NCBI RefSeq assembly: GCF_006717045.1
Contig: NZ_VFPH01000001.1
Location: 1,984,001-2,048,000, forward strand
Length of the DNA: 64,000 nt
Direction: 5' to 3'
Origin: Pseudonocardia cypriaca
Lineage (GTDB): Bacteria; Actinomycetota; Actinomycetes; Mycobacteriales; Pseudonocardiaceae
Made by a program: the position numbers and the translations under genes. The notes under the pieces are model-generated. The model did no database searches, was not told the DNA's origin, and worked only from the letters and a program-made list of their open reading frames with translations. Positions 7,898 to 15,564 of the stretch are shown in pieces. Every line of letters starts with the position of its first letter. The first letter of the stretch is position 1.

Positions 7898-8959
7898 ATG
7901 GTCGAACGCGTGCTCTCCACCCGGGAGCTCAACCGGGCCGTCCTGGCCCGCCAGCTGCTCCTGGAGCGCGCCGCACTGACGCCCGAGCGGGCCGTCGAGC
8001 AGGTGGCGGGCCTGCAGACGCAGTACGCGCCGTCGGGCTACATCGGGCTGTGGTCGCGGCTCGCGGGGTTCCGCCGCCAGGGGCTCACCGACGCGCTGCT
8101 CGCCGGCCGCATCGTGCAGGCCTGGGCGATGCGCTGCACCATCCACATGGTCGCCGCCACCGACTACTGGCCGATCACCGAGGCGGTGCGGCAGGCGCGT
8201 CGGGAGTGGTGGCGCCGGGCGCACAAGAGCGACGCCGACATGGCGGCCGTCGCCGCCGCCGTTCGCGGGTACCTCGCCGACGGGCCGCTGAAGCAGGCCG
8301 AGATCCAGAAGCGCCTGGCGGCGGCCGGGTATCCGCGGCTGGTCTGGCCGGGTGTCCAGCTGTGGGTCGACCTGGTGCGCGTTCCCCCGGCCGGCACGTG
8401 GGGCACCCCCCGGGCCCACGTGTACGGCCTGGCCGAGCACACGGTGGCGGTGCCCGAGCCCGCGCCCACCGAGGCGGCCGGGGCGGAGCTGCTCGTCGCT
8501 CGCTACCTGCGCGGTTTCGGGCCCGCTTCGCCCGCCGACATCGCCTCGTTCTGCGGGTGGACCATCACCGCGACGCGAGCGGTGCTGGCCCGGATGGAGC
8601 CCCGGATCCAGCTGTGCCGGTACCGCAGCGAGACGGGCGGCGAGCTGGTGGACGTGCCGGATGCGCCGCTGCCGGCTGCCGACACGCCTGCCCCCGTGCG
8701 GTTCCTCGGGCAGTGGGACGCGAACCTGCTCGTGCACGCCCGGCGCGCGCAGATCCTGCCGGAGGAGTACCGGCCACGGGTGTTCGCGCGGAACATCCCG
8801 CAGTCGGTGCCCACTTTCCTGGTCGACGGGCAGGTCGCCGGCACCTGGCGCTACAGCGACGGCGAGGTGCGGTGCGAGCCGTTCCAGCCTCTGACGCCCG
8901 AGGTGGCGCGGGAGGTGGAGGCCGAGGCGGCCGGGCTCACCGGGTTCCACGCCGAGTGA
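7898..8959 (+). CDS. AlkZ-like winged-helix DNA glycosylase family protein (HTH_42)
   Basis: A 353-residue protein of the HTH_42 (AlkZ/YcaQ) family. VAGLQTQYAPSGYIG at residues 37-50 contains a Q-x-Q motif (Q40-T-Q42). Its position corresponds to the catalytic QxQ of AlkZ, the glycosylase that unhooks azinomycin crosslinks. AMRCTIHMVAATDYW follows, typical of the family's tandem winged-helix architecture. The family covers true crosslink glycosylases and uncharacterised paralogues in actinobacteria, so activity is inferred from the motif. It starts 34 bases after the PcaB-like gene. Confidence 0.75.
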   Translation: MVERVLSTRELNRAVLARQLLLERAALTPERAVEQVAGLQTQYAPSGYIGLWSRLAGFRRQGLTDALLAGRIVQAWAMRCTIHMVAATDYWPITEAVRQARREWWRRAHKSDADMAAVAAAVRGYLADGPLKQAEIQKRLAAAGYPRLVWPGVQLWVDLVRVPPAGTWGTPRAHVYGLAEHTVAVPEPAPTEAAGAELLVARYLRGFGPASPADIASFCGWTITATRAVLARMEPRIQLCRYRSETGGELVDVPDAPLPAADTPAPVRFLGQWDANLLVHARRAQILPEEYRPRVFARNIPQSVPTFLVDGQVAGTWRYSDGEVRCEPFQPLTPEVAREVEAEAAGLTGFHAE

Positions 8960-9105
8960 TCGGCGATGGCGGATAACTCGGCACGCAGGCGTTCCTGGTC
9001 GCGGTCCTGGGAGGCGCCGGGGAACTCAGCGGGCCGGCCCGGACGCACGATCGACAGCGCGATGACGGTGGCCACGAGGAGGAGGACGACGATCGTTGTT
9101 GTCAT
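8851..9105 (-). CDS. Small single-pass membrane protein, hypothetical
   Basis: An 84-residue frame read leftwards from an ATG at 9105. The first 20 residues (MTTTIVVLLLVATVIALSIV) form a clear transmembrane helix or signal anchor. A polar segment with ASQDRDQERLRAELSAIADH follows and looks helical. The last 36 codons overlap the 3' end of the AlkZ-like gene on the opposite strand, so the true end is uncertain only if this frame is not coding throughout. No strong ribosome-binding site is seen (GGAAAA). The hydrophobic helix placed in the intergenic gap is the best support. Confidence 0.45.
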   Translation of the reverse strand: MTTTIVVLLLVATVIALSIVRPGRPAEFPGASQDRDQERLRAELSAIADHSAWNPVSPAASASTSRATSGVRGWNGSHRTSPSL

Positions 9106-9132
9106 GGCAGTAATTTTCCGCGCAGCCACTTC

Positions 9133-9180
9133 CTGCCACTAGTGGCAGAACTGACTACCGCAGCAAAGATGCTGCCACTA
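9133..9180. promoter_or_regulatory. Perfect 16-bp palindrome, candidate operator
   Basis: CTGCCACTAGTGGCAG (9133-9148) is a perfect palindrome in the gap between a leftward small gene and the rightward GlxA-type regulator. A half-site CTGCCACTA repeats at 9172-9180, 12 bases before the regulator's start. The layout suggests autoregulation by the adjacent AraC-type protein or control by an unknown repressor. Confidence 0.55.
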
Positions 9181-9191
9181 CGCTTGGGGTC

Positions 9192-10157
9192 ATGCTCTCC
9201 ACCGTCGCTGTGCTCGTGATCCCGCCGCTGCCGGTCTTCGAGTTCGGCACGGTCTGCGAGGTGTTCGGCATCGATCGCAGCGACGACGGCGTGCCGCCCT
9301 TCGAGTTCCGGGTGTGCGGTGAGGAGGCCGGCCGGGCGGTACCCACCGTCGTCGGTGCCCAAGTCGTGCCGTCGCGGGGCCTCGACGGGCTGCGGGATGC
9401 CGATCTCGTGGTGGTCTCGGCCACCCGGTCCCGGGAGTTCTCCGACGAGGTGCTCGACGCGGTGCGCGAGGCCGCGGCGGCGGGCAGCACGATGATGAGC
9501 GTGTGCTCGGGGTCGTTCGTGCTCGGCGCGGCCGGGTTGCTCGACGACCGGCCGTGCACCACCCACTGGGACCACGCCGACGAGCTGCGCGAGCGCTACC
9601 CGCGCGCCAAGGTCGACCCGGACGTGCTGTACGTCGACGACGGCAACCTGATCACGAGCGCGGGCACGGCCGCGGGCATCGACGCGTGCCTGCACCTGGT
9701 GCGGCGCGAGGTGGGCAGCGCCGCGGTCAACGTGATCGCCCGGCGGATGGTCGTGCCGCCGCAGCGGGAAGGCGGGCAGCGCCAGTACATCGAGCAGCCG
9801 ATCCCCGTCTGCCGGTCCGACGGCCTGGCCCCGGTGCTGGACTGGGTGGTGGAGCACCTCGACGTCGAGCACACGGTGTCCGACCTCGCGATCCGCGCGC
9901 GGATGTCGGACCGCAGCTTCGCCCGCCGGTTCGTGGCGGAGACCGGCACCACCCCGCACAAGTGGATCACCCTCCAGCGGGTGCTGCGGGCCCAGCGGCT
10001 CCTGGAGGACACCGACATGAGCATCGACGAGGTGGCCCAGCGCAGCGGTTTCGGCAGTGGGGCGCTGTTGCGCCACCACTTCCGCAAGGTGGTGGGGGTG
10101 TCGCCGGCCGACTTCCGTCGCACGTTCGCCGCGCGCACCGCGCTCGCCGGCAACTGA
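9192..10157 (+). CDS. GlxA family transcriptional regulator (DJ-1/PfpI domain plus AraC HTH)
   Basis: A 321-residue two-domain regulator. Residues 1-190 form a DJ-1/PfpI class I amidotransferase-like domain, with the nucleophile-elbow cysteine in MMSVCSGSFVLGAAG and THWDHADELRERYP after it. Residues about 220-315 hold two helix-turn-helix units of the AraC family (VSDLAIRARMSDRSFARRF and IDEVAQRSGFGSGALLRHHF). Such proteins regulate arginine, choline or amine metabolism genes in other bacteria; the ligand here is unknown. It may control the enoyl-CoA hydratase and FprA genes that follow. Confidence 0.9.
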   Translation: MLSTVAVLVIPPLPVFEFGTVCEVFGIDRSDDGVPPFEFRVCGEEAGRAVPTVVGAQVVPSRGLDGLRDADLVVVSATRSREFSDEVLDAVREAAAAGSTMMSVCSGSFVLGAAGLLDDRPCTTHWDHADELRERYPRAKVDPDVLYVDDGNLITSAGTAAGIDACLHLVRREVGSAAVNVIARRMVVPPQREGGQRQYIEQPIPVCRSDGLAPVLDWVVEHLDVEHTVSDLAIRARMSDRSFARRFVAETGTTPHKWITLQRVLRAQRLLEDTDMSIDEVAQRSGFGSGALLRHHFRKVVGVSPADFRRTFAARTALAGN

Positions 10158-10209
10158 TCCGCGACGTCCGACGGTCCCCGCGGCCTGCTCCGGTGACTAG
10201 TCTCGGGGT

Positions 10210-11025
10210 GTGACCGAGGAAGCGGGCACCGACGGCGCCGGGAACGCCGTGCTCGCCGCCCGCGACAGCGACGGCGTCCTCACCCTCACCTTCAACCGCC
10301 CCGAGCGGCGCAACGGCTGGGCCGACGACATGTACGAGGCCTACTACGCCCGGCTCACCGAGGCGGCGGCGGACGAGGCGGTGCGCGCGGTGGTCGTCAC
10401 CGGCGCGGGCAGCACGTTCTGCCCCGGCGCCGACATCTCGCGCCTCGGCGGGCTCGGGCAGGAGGACGCCCGGTTGCCGCACCACCCGGTCGACGTCCCG
10501 CGCCGCTTCCCGAAGCCGCTGATCGCGGCCATCAACGGTGCCTGCGCGGGCGTCGGGCTCGTGCAGGCGCTGTTCTGCCACGTCCGCTTCGCCGCCGACA
10601 CGGCGCGGTTCTCCACGTCGTTCGCGCGCCGCGGGCTCGTCGCCGAGTACGGCATCGCCTGGACGCTGACCCGCCTCGTCGGGCAGGAGCGCGCGCTCGA
10701 CCTGCTGCTCTCGGGCCGCACGTTCGACGCGGCCGAAGCGCGGGAGCTGGGCGTCGTCAGCCACGTCGTCCCGCGCGACGAGGTGCTCGAAGCAGCACAG
10801 GCCTACGCGCGCGACCTCGCGCTGCATTGCAGCCCGCGCGCGATGGCGGTGATCGCGAGCCAGGTCCTCGATGCGCAGGACTCCACGTTCGACGAGGCCC
10901 TGCAGGCCTCCTACGGGCACGTCGACCGCTTCGTCGGATCGGCCGAGCTGCGAGAGGGGGTGGCCTCCTTCGTCGAGCGGCGCCCGCCGCGGTTCGCGCC
11001 GCTCGGTTCTCCTCCACCCGACTGA
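10210..11025 (+). CDS. Enoyl-CoA hydratase/isomerase family protein (crotonase fold)
   Basis: A 271-residue crotonase-superfamily protein with a GTG start. The oxyanion-hole segments are STFCPGADISRL (first) and INGACAGVGLVQAL (second). FARRGLVAEYGIAWTLTRLVG carries the catalytic region: E is present at the position of one hydratase glutamate (VAEYG), while the exact chemistry cannot be inferred. LFCHVRFAADTARF matches the fold's core strand. The gene is followed after 28 bases by fprA, so co-transcription is likely. Confidence 0.85.
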   Translation: MTEEAGTDGAGNAVLAARDSDGVLTLTFNRPERRNGWADDMYEAYYARLTEAAADEAVRAVVVTGAGSTFCPGADISRLGGLGQEDARLPHHPVDVPRRFPKPLIAAINGACAGVGLVQALFCHVRFAADTARFSTSFARRGLVAEYGIAWTLTRLVGQERALDLLLSGRTFDAAEARELGVVSHVVPRDEVLEAAQAYARDLALHCSPRAMAVIASQVLDAQDSTFDEALQASYGHVDRFVGSAELREGVASFVERRPPRFAPLGSPPPD

Positions 11026-11053
11026 CACCTCCACCACCACAGGAGATGACCAC

Positions 11054-12406
11054 ATGCAGCAGCGACAGGCCCGGGTCGCGGTGATCGGAGCGGGCCCGTC
11101 CGGGCTGTACGCCGCCGCCGCGCTGCTGGCCTCCGGCGAGCCGGTCGGCGTCGACGTGCTCGACCGGCTGCCGGCGCCGTACGGCCTCGTCCGGTACGGC
11201 GTGGCGCCCGACCACGTGAAGATGAAGTCGGTCATCCGCGTGTTGCAGAAGCCGTTCGACCCGGCCGACGTCGAGTTCCTGGGTGGTGTACGCGTCGGCG
11301 ACGGCGGCGTGCCTCTCGACGTCGTGCGGCAGCACTTCCACGCCGTCGTCCACGCCACCGGCAGCTCCGTCGACCGCGCCCTCGGCGTCCCCGGTGAGGA
11401 CCTGGCCGGGTCGATGGGCTCGGGTGCGTTCGTCAGCTGGTACTGCGGCCACCCCGACCACACGACGGTGAAGCCCCTGCTCGACCACCCGGGGGCCGCC
11501 GTCGTCGGCGCCGGCAACGTGGCCCTCGACGTCGCCCGCGTGCTGGCCAAGACGGCCGACGAGATGGCCGAGACCGACGTCCCGGACGCGGTGCTCGACG
11601 TCCTGCGTGCCAGCGCGGTCCGAGACATCCACGTGCTGATCCGGCGCGGGCCGCAGCACATCCGGTTCACGCCCGCCGAACTGCGCCAGATCGGCGAGCT
11701 CGCGAACGCCGACGTGCTCGTGCACGACGACGGCCTGCTGGCCGCCGGGGTCGAGGAGCCGGAGGACCGGCGGCACCGGCAGATGCTCGAGATGATGGGG
11801 GAGTGGGCCGCCGGCGAGCCCACCGGCAAACCGAGGCGGATCCACCTGCGGTTCCTGCGCTCCCCGGTGCGGATCGTCGGGGCGGACGGTCGCGTCACGG
11901 GCGTGGTCGTCGAGCGCAACGCGATCGTCGACGGCCGCGTCGTCGGCACCGGTGAGCAGGAGACGCTCGACGTCGGGCTGGTGGTGCGGGCGATCGGGTA
12001 CGACGCCGAGCCGATCCCCGGACTGCCGTTCGACGCGGCCACCGGCACCGTCCCCAACGTGGGTGGCCGCGTGGTGCGCGACGGCGAGCCGGTGCCCGGC
12101 GCGTACGTCACCGGCTGGATCAAGCGCGGCCCGACCGGCGTGATCGGCACCAACAAGTCCGACGCCGTGGAGACCGTGGCCGCGCTGCTGGAAGATCTGC
12201 CCGGCCTCCCCGACCCCGCGCACCCCGATTCGGCCGACTTCCGAGCGACGCTCAGGGCGTACGGGCTGCGCCCCGTCGACTGGACGGCCTGGCTGCGGCT
12301 CGACGCGGAGGAGGTCCGCCGCGGCGGCCTGCGCGGCGCCGAGCGGGTGAAGGTCGCGGAGCTGGCCGAGATGCTGGACGCGGCGCACGGGGCGACCACG
12401 GGCTGA
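11054..12406 (+). CDS. fprA: Ferredoxin/adrenodoxin-NADP+ reductase, FprA type
   Basis: A 450-residue flavoprotein of the adrenodoxin reductase family. The FAD motif VIGAGPSGLYAAAAL is at the N-terminus, PYGLVRYGVAPDHVKMK follows, the NADPH motif VVGAGNVALDVARVL is central, and TGWIKRGPTGVIGTNKSDA near the C-terminus is family-diagnostic. It moves electrons from NADPH to ferredoxin, typically to feed cytochromes P450 or other oxygenases in the cytoplasm. The start is supported by AGGAG nine bases upstream. No ferredoxin or P450 gene lies in the window. Confidence 0.93.
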   Translation: MQQRQARVAVIGAGPSGLYAAAALLASGEPVGVDVLDRLPAPYGLVRYGVAPDHVKMKSVIRVLQKPFDPADVEFLGGVRVGDGGVPLDVVRQHFHAVVHATGSSVDRALGVPGEDLAGSMGSGAFVSWYCGHPDHTTVKPLLDHPGAAVVGAGNVALDVARVLAKTADEMAETDVPDAVLDVLRASAVRDIHVLIRRGPQHIRFTPAELRQIGELANADVLVHDDGLLAAGVEEPEDRRHRQMLEMMGEWAAGEPTGKPRRIHLRFLRSPVRIVGADGRVTGVVVERNAIVDGRVVGTGEQETLDVGLVVRAIGYDAEPIPGLPFDAATGTVPNVGGRVVRDGEPVPGAYVTGWIKRGPTGVIGTNKSDAVETVAALLEDLPGLPDPAHPDSADFRATLRAYGLRPVDWTAWLRLDAEEVRRGGLRGAERVKVAELAEMLDAAHGATTG

Positions 12407-12420
12407 TCGGGAGCGGAGTG

Positions 12421-12475
12421 GTTCAGGAAAGCCACATTCAGGGCCTACAAGGCCTTGAACGTGGCTTTCCTGAAC
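12421..12475. repeat. Long inverted repeat between convergent genes (family B)
   Basis: A 25-base arm starting GTTCAGGAAAGCCAC (12421-12445) matches 12451-12475 in inverse orientation at 23 of 25 positions, with a five-base centre. The outer 15 bases of each arm are perfect. It begins 15 bases after the fprA stop and ends 44 bases before the end of the leftward small gene. The form suits a bidirectional terminator. Confidence 0.85.
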
Positions 12476-12518
12476 TCAGGCGGCGAGCAGCCTTGCGCCC
12501 TCCACCAGCAAGGACGGG

Positions 12519-12794
12519 TCAGCAGGGCTCGACGGAGACGACCGTGGGCACGGCGCCGAGGCGGTCGGCGAATGTGGCGCACTCGTCGGCGGTGAGCGAG
12601 ACGGTGCAGGTGACCGAGCTGTACGGGACGCCGTCGAGCACCTCGACGGCGAACTCGCGCACCGGGAATCCGCATGCGCACAGGGCTGTGCCGATGTCGA
12701 GGACGCCCTGCATGCCGCCGGTGGTCACGATCTCGTGACGGCGCTGGAGGCGGGGTGCCCAGGGGTTGCGGCGGGAGTGGTCGAGAACAGTCAT
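12519..12794 (-). CDS. Conserved small protein with an ACT-like C-terminal pattern, hypothetical
   Basis: A 91-residue protein. After a basic lead (DHSRRNPWAPRLQRRHEIV), the rest alternates strands and helices: FAVEVLDGVPYSSVTCTVSL, then TADECATFADRLGAVPTVVSVEPC. This strand-helix-strand pattern ending in VVSVEPC looks like a small ferredoxin-like or ACT fold that compares paired values, but no family is certain. Three cysteines (CACG and the terminal C) might bind metal. It is convergent with fprA. Confidence 0.6.
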   Translation of the reverse strand: MTVLDHSRRNPWAPRLQRRHEIVTTGGMQGVLDIGTALCACGFPVREFAVEVLDGVPYSSVTCTVSLTADECATFADRLGAVPTVVSVEPC

Positions 12795-13043
12795 TGTTCG
12801 GCTCCGGGTTCCACGGATGGTGGGTGCCGAGCCAGGCCTCGGGGAGGGGTGGGGGAGCGGGGCGCGCCGGTGGCCTGGCTCAGCCGACGCGCGGCGGTAC
12901 TGCCGCTGCGAAGGAGAGGGCGATACGCATGTGGCGAGCATAACGCGTGTCGCACCGCGGATTCCGCCGACCCGCCGGGTCGGGTCGCGCGGGATCCTCC
13001 GGAAGCGGCCCGGGGCGGCGGGGGCGCCGGTACTCTCCGGGGC

Positions 13044-13439
13044 ATGGCCGCTCCCGACGATCTCGAGTCCCGCGTCGCCGCGCTGGAGGCCCGGATGGGC
13101 CAGGTCGCGGCCGAGGCGCAGGTCGCCCGCCAGGACGCCGCCGCTGCCCGCCACCTCGCCGCCGCCCGCGACCGGGACATCGCCGACCTGGGGGTGAAGG
13201 TCGACGCGAACCGCTCGGCGATCAACGCGCTCGGCGAGCAGACGCGGGAACGGTTCGACGCGGTGGACCGCCGCTTCGAGGCGTTGGAGCGCAAGGTCGA
13301 CGACGGGTTCCGCCGCATGGACGAGGAGTTCCGCAAGGTCGACAACGGGTTCATCGAGATGCGCGGCAAGTTCGACGTGACCGCGGCAGGCCTCGAGCGG
13401 ATCGCCGACCTGATCGAGCAGCGGGGCGAAGCCGGCTAG
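13044..13439 (+). CDS. Coiled-coil protein, hypothetical
   Basis: A 131-residue protein made almost entirely of heptad-like repeats: LESRVAALEARMGQVAAEAQ, FDAVDRRFEALERKVDDGFR and RMDEEFRKVDNGFIEMRGKF. The pattern of hydrophobics every three to four residues predicts a long parallel coiled coil, as in bacterial t-SNARE-like or phage tail-associated proteins. No membrane segment or enzymatic motif is visible. Its stop overlaps the stop of the leftward ABC permease gene by four bases. Function unknown. Confidence 0.7.
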   Translation: MAAPDDLESRVAALEARMGQVAAEAQVARQDAAAARHLAAARDRDIADLGVKVDANRSAINALGEQTRERFDAVDRRFEALERKVDDGFRRMDEEFRKVDNGFIEMRGKFDVTAAGLERIADLIEQRGEAG

Positions 13440-14242
13440 CGCACCAGCTTGCCCAGCAGTGCCGCCGCCCCCACGATCCCGATCACCGCGGCGCCGACTA
13501 GCACGGCGAAGTCGGCCCACAGGTTGGCAGGGGCGTCGACGAGCAGCCCGCGCAGGGCGTTCACCAGGTAGGTCAGCGGGTTGACCTGGCTGATCACCTG
13601 CAGCCACGTGGGCATGATGTCGATCGGGTACAGCGCGTTGGACGCGAAGAAGAGCGGCATCGTCATGAGCTGCCCGATGCCCATCAGGCGGTCGCGGGTC
13701 TGGGCGACACCGGCGATCGCCATGGACAGGCACGAGAAGAAGCCGGCGCTGAGCATGAGGGCGATGGCGGCGGCGACCAGCTTCAGCGGGTTGAGGGTGA
13801 TGCCGACGCCGAGCAGTGCCGCCACGGGCACGAGCACGACCACCGGGGCGAGCCCCCGCAGCCCCGCCGCGAACGCTTTGGCCATCACGATCGCGGCCCG
13901 CGGAGTGGGGGTGACCATGACCTTGGTGAGGATGCCGGCGTCGCGCTCCCAGATGATCTGGATCCCGAAGAAGATCGCGACGAACAGCGCCGACTGCGCG
14001 AGGATCCCCGGTGTCAGGAACTCCAGGTAGGACAGGCCGCCGGTGGGGATCGCCCGGATCCCGCTGAAGATCTGTCCGAAGATCAGCAGCCACAGCACGG
14101 GCTGCACCATGCGCGTGACCAGCTCGGTGTTGTCGCTGCGCAGCTTCTGCAGCTCCACGATGCCGAGCGCCCCGGTGCGCACGGCGAGCAGGCGGACGGG
14201 CTCAGCCCAGCTTGCGGGCGGTCGTGCGGCTACGACGGACAT
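13436..14242 (-). CDS. ABC-2 type transporter permease (DrrB family)
   Basis: A 268-residue integral membrane protein with six predicted helices, for example PVLWLLIFGQIFSG, SALFVAIFFGIQIIW, VVVLVPVAALLGVG and FAVLVGAAVIGIVG. WERDAGILTKVMVTPTPRAAIVMAKA is the ABC-2 signature cytoplasmic loop. It forms the channel for the ATPase encoded just upstream, whose 3' end overlaps this gene by 41 bases. Daunorubicin-resistance-type exporters pump hydrophobic drugs or lipids out; the natural substrate is unknown. Confidence 0.9.
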   Translation of the reverse strand: MSVVAARPPASWAEPVRLLAVRTGALGIVELQKLRSDNTELVTRMVQPVLWLLIFGQIFSGIRAIPTGGLSYLEFLTPGILAQSALFVAIFFGIQIIWERDAGILTKVMVTPTPRAAIVMAKAFAAGLRGLAPVVVLVPVAALLGVGITLNPLKLVAAAIALMLSAGFFSCLSMAIAGVAQTRDRLMGIGQLMTMPLFFASNALYPIDIMPTWLQVISQVNPLTYLVNALRGLLVDAPANLWADFAVLVGAAVIGIVGAAALLGKLVR

Positions 14243-15011
14243 CCCTCACCCTCGCGGCTCCGTGATCGTCGGCGAGGCCGGCGCCTGCGTAGCGACGGAA
14301 GACGTCCTCGAGCGTGGCGTCCGGTCCGATCCCCGCGCGGAGCTCGGCCGGCGAGCCGACGGTCTGCACCCGCCCGTGGTGCATGAGCGCGACGGTGTCG
14401 CACAGCTCGTCGGCCTCCTCCATGTAGTGCGTGGTGAGGAGCACGGTCATGCCGTGGTCGACGCGCATCTGGCGCACCCGCTCCCACACGCTCGCCCGTG
14501 CGATCGGGTCGAGGCCGACCGTCGGCTCGTCGAGCACGAGCAGCGCAGGCCGGTTGACGAGTGCCTGGGCCAGTTCGAGGCGGCGGATCATGCCGCCCGA
14601 GTACGTACCGGCGCGGCGGTCGGCCACGGAGAGGAGGTCCATGGCGTCCAGGGCCTCGTCCACCCGGGCCGCCCGCTCGGCGCGCGGGACGTCGAAGAGC
14701 CGCGCGAACCACGTGACGTTCTGCCGCCCGGTGAGGGCGGCCTCGATCGAGAGCTGCTGCGGCACGTAGCCCAGGTGCCGGCGGACGTCGAACGCCTGAC
14801 GCCGGACGTCGAACCCGAACACCCGAACGCTGCCCTCCTGCACCGGCAGCAGCGTGTTCAGCACGCGGATCGTGGTGGTCTTGCCGGCGCCGTTCGGCCC
14901 GAGGAGGCCGAACACCTCGCCTGCCGGGATGGTCAGGTCGAGGCGGTCGACGGCCACGGTGTCGCCGAACCGGTGCACCAGCCCGGTGCACTCGACCGCC
15001 AGTGCGCTCAT
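14202..15011 (-). CDS. ABC transporter ATP-binding protein (DrrA family)
   Basis: A 269-residue ATPase. Walker A is LLGPNGAGKTTT, the signature motif is YSGGMIRRLELAQAL, and Walker B is LLVLDEPTVGLDP, followed by the H-loop LLTTHYMEEAD. It pairs with the DrrB-type permease immediately downstream. The gene overlaps the end of the upstream MarR gene by four bases (ATGA), so regulator, ATPase and permease form one translationally coupled unit. The C-terminal extension is short and basic. Confidence 0.93.
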   Translation of the reverse strand: MSALAVECTGLVHRFGDTVAVDRLDLTIPAGEVFGLLGPNGAGKTTTIRVLNTLLPVQEGSVRVFGFDVRRQAFDVRRHLGYVPQQLSIEAALTGRQNVTWFARLFDVPRAERAARVDEALDAMDLLSVADRRAGTYSGGMIRRLELAQALVNRPALLVLDEPTVGLDPIARASVWERVRQMRVDHGMTVLLTTHYMEEADELCDTVALMHHGRVQTVGSPAELRAGIGPDATLEDVFRRYAGAGLADDHGAARVRDVRRSRTTARKLG

Positions 15012-15502
15012 CTCGCACGCTCCAGGGCCCGCAGCTCCTCGGCCAGCGCTTCCAGGGCGTCGATGCCGGCGGCGAGGTCGGCGAGCTGGCGCGGGCCGAG
15101 CCGGTGGAGCGCCTCGTGCAGCACGTCGCGCCGTCGGGCCCGGGCGGAGTCGAGCGCCTCCTGCGCGGCCGGGGTGAGGGCGAGGCGCCCCACCCTGCGG
15201 TCCTGCGGGTCGGTCTCGCGCACCAGCAGCCCGGCGCCGACGAGCTGCGTGACGATCGTCGAGACGGTGTTGGGGGCGAGCCCCAGCTCGTCGGCGATCT
15301 CGGCGACGGATCTCCCCGTGCGCTTGCCGACCATGACGAGCACTTCGCGCTGCGACGTGGACACCTCGACCGGCGCGCTCGTGACGAACGGCCCGGCCAC
15401 CCTGCGCAGCAGCCGGCGAAGGGTGCCGACGGCGGGCATCAGCGTCTCGGAGACGGCCTCGGCGGTGGGCGCCGTGGATGACGGGACCATGACGTCCACC
15501 AT
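15008..15502 (-). CDS. MarR family regulator of the DrrAB exporter
   Basis: A 164-residue winged-helix protein. The recognition region is VAEIADELGLAPNTVSTIVTQLVGAGLLVRE and the wing is DPQDRRVGRLALTPAAQ, classic MarR. It is the first gene of the unit with the DrrAB-type exporter and probably represses it until a transported compound binds. Two starts are possible, ATG at 15502 or 15490; the earlier abuts the palindromic candidate operator. It is divergent from an epimerase gene. Confidence 0.88.
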   Translation of the reverse strand: MVDVMVPSSTAPTAEAVSETLMPAVGTLRRLLRRVAGPFVTSAPVEVSTSQREVLVMVGKRTGRSVAEIADELGLAPNTVSTIVTQLVGAGLLVRETDPQDRRVGRLALTPAAQEALDSARARRRDVLHEALHRLGPRQLADLAAGIDALEALAEELRALERAR

Positions 15503-15506
15503 ATAC

Positions 15507-15519
15507 CTCTGTATCAGAG
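15507..15519. promoter_or_regulatory. Candidate MarR operator
   Basis: CTCTGTATCAGAG is an inverted repeat with 5-base arms and a TAT centre, immediately upstream of the MarR start and 46 bases before the divergent epimerase start. The segment is locally AT-rich, unlike its surroundings, which suits a promoter. Binding by the neighbouring regulator is inferred. Confidence 0.5.
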
Positions 15520-15564
15520 TAAATCTGCTCCAGATGCACTGAGGATGTGTGATAGAGAGGCGCC

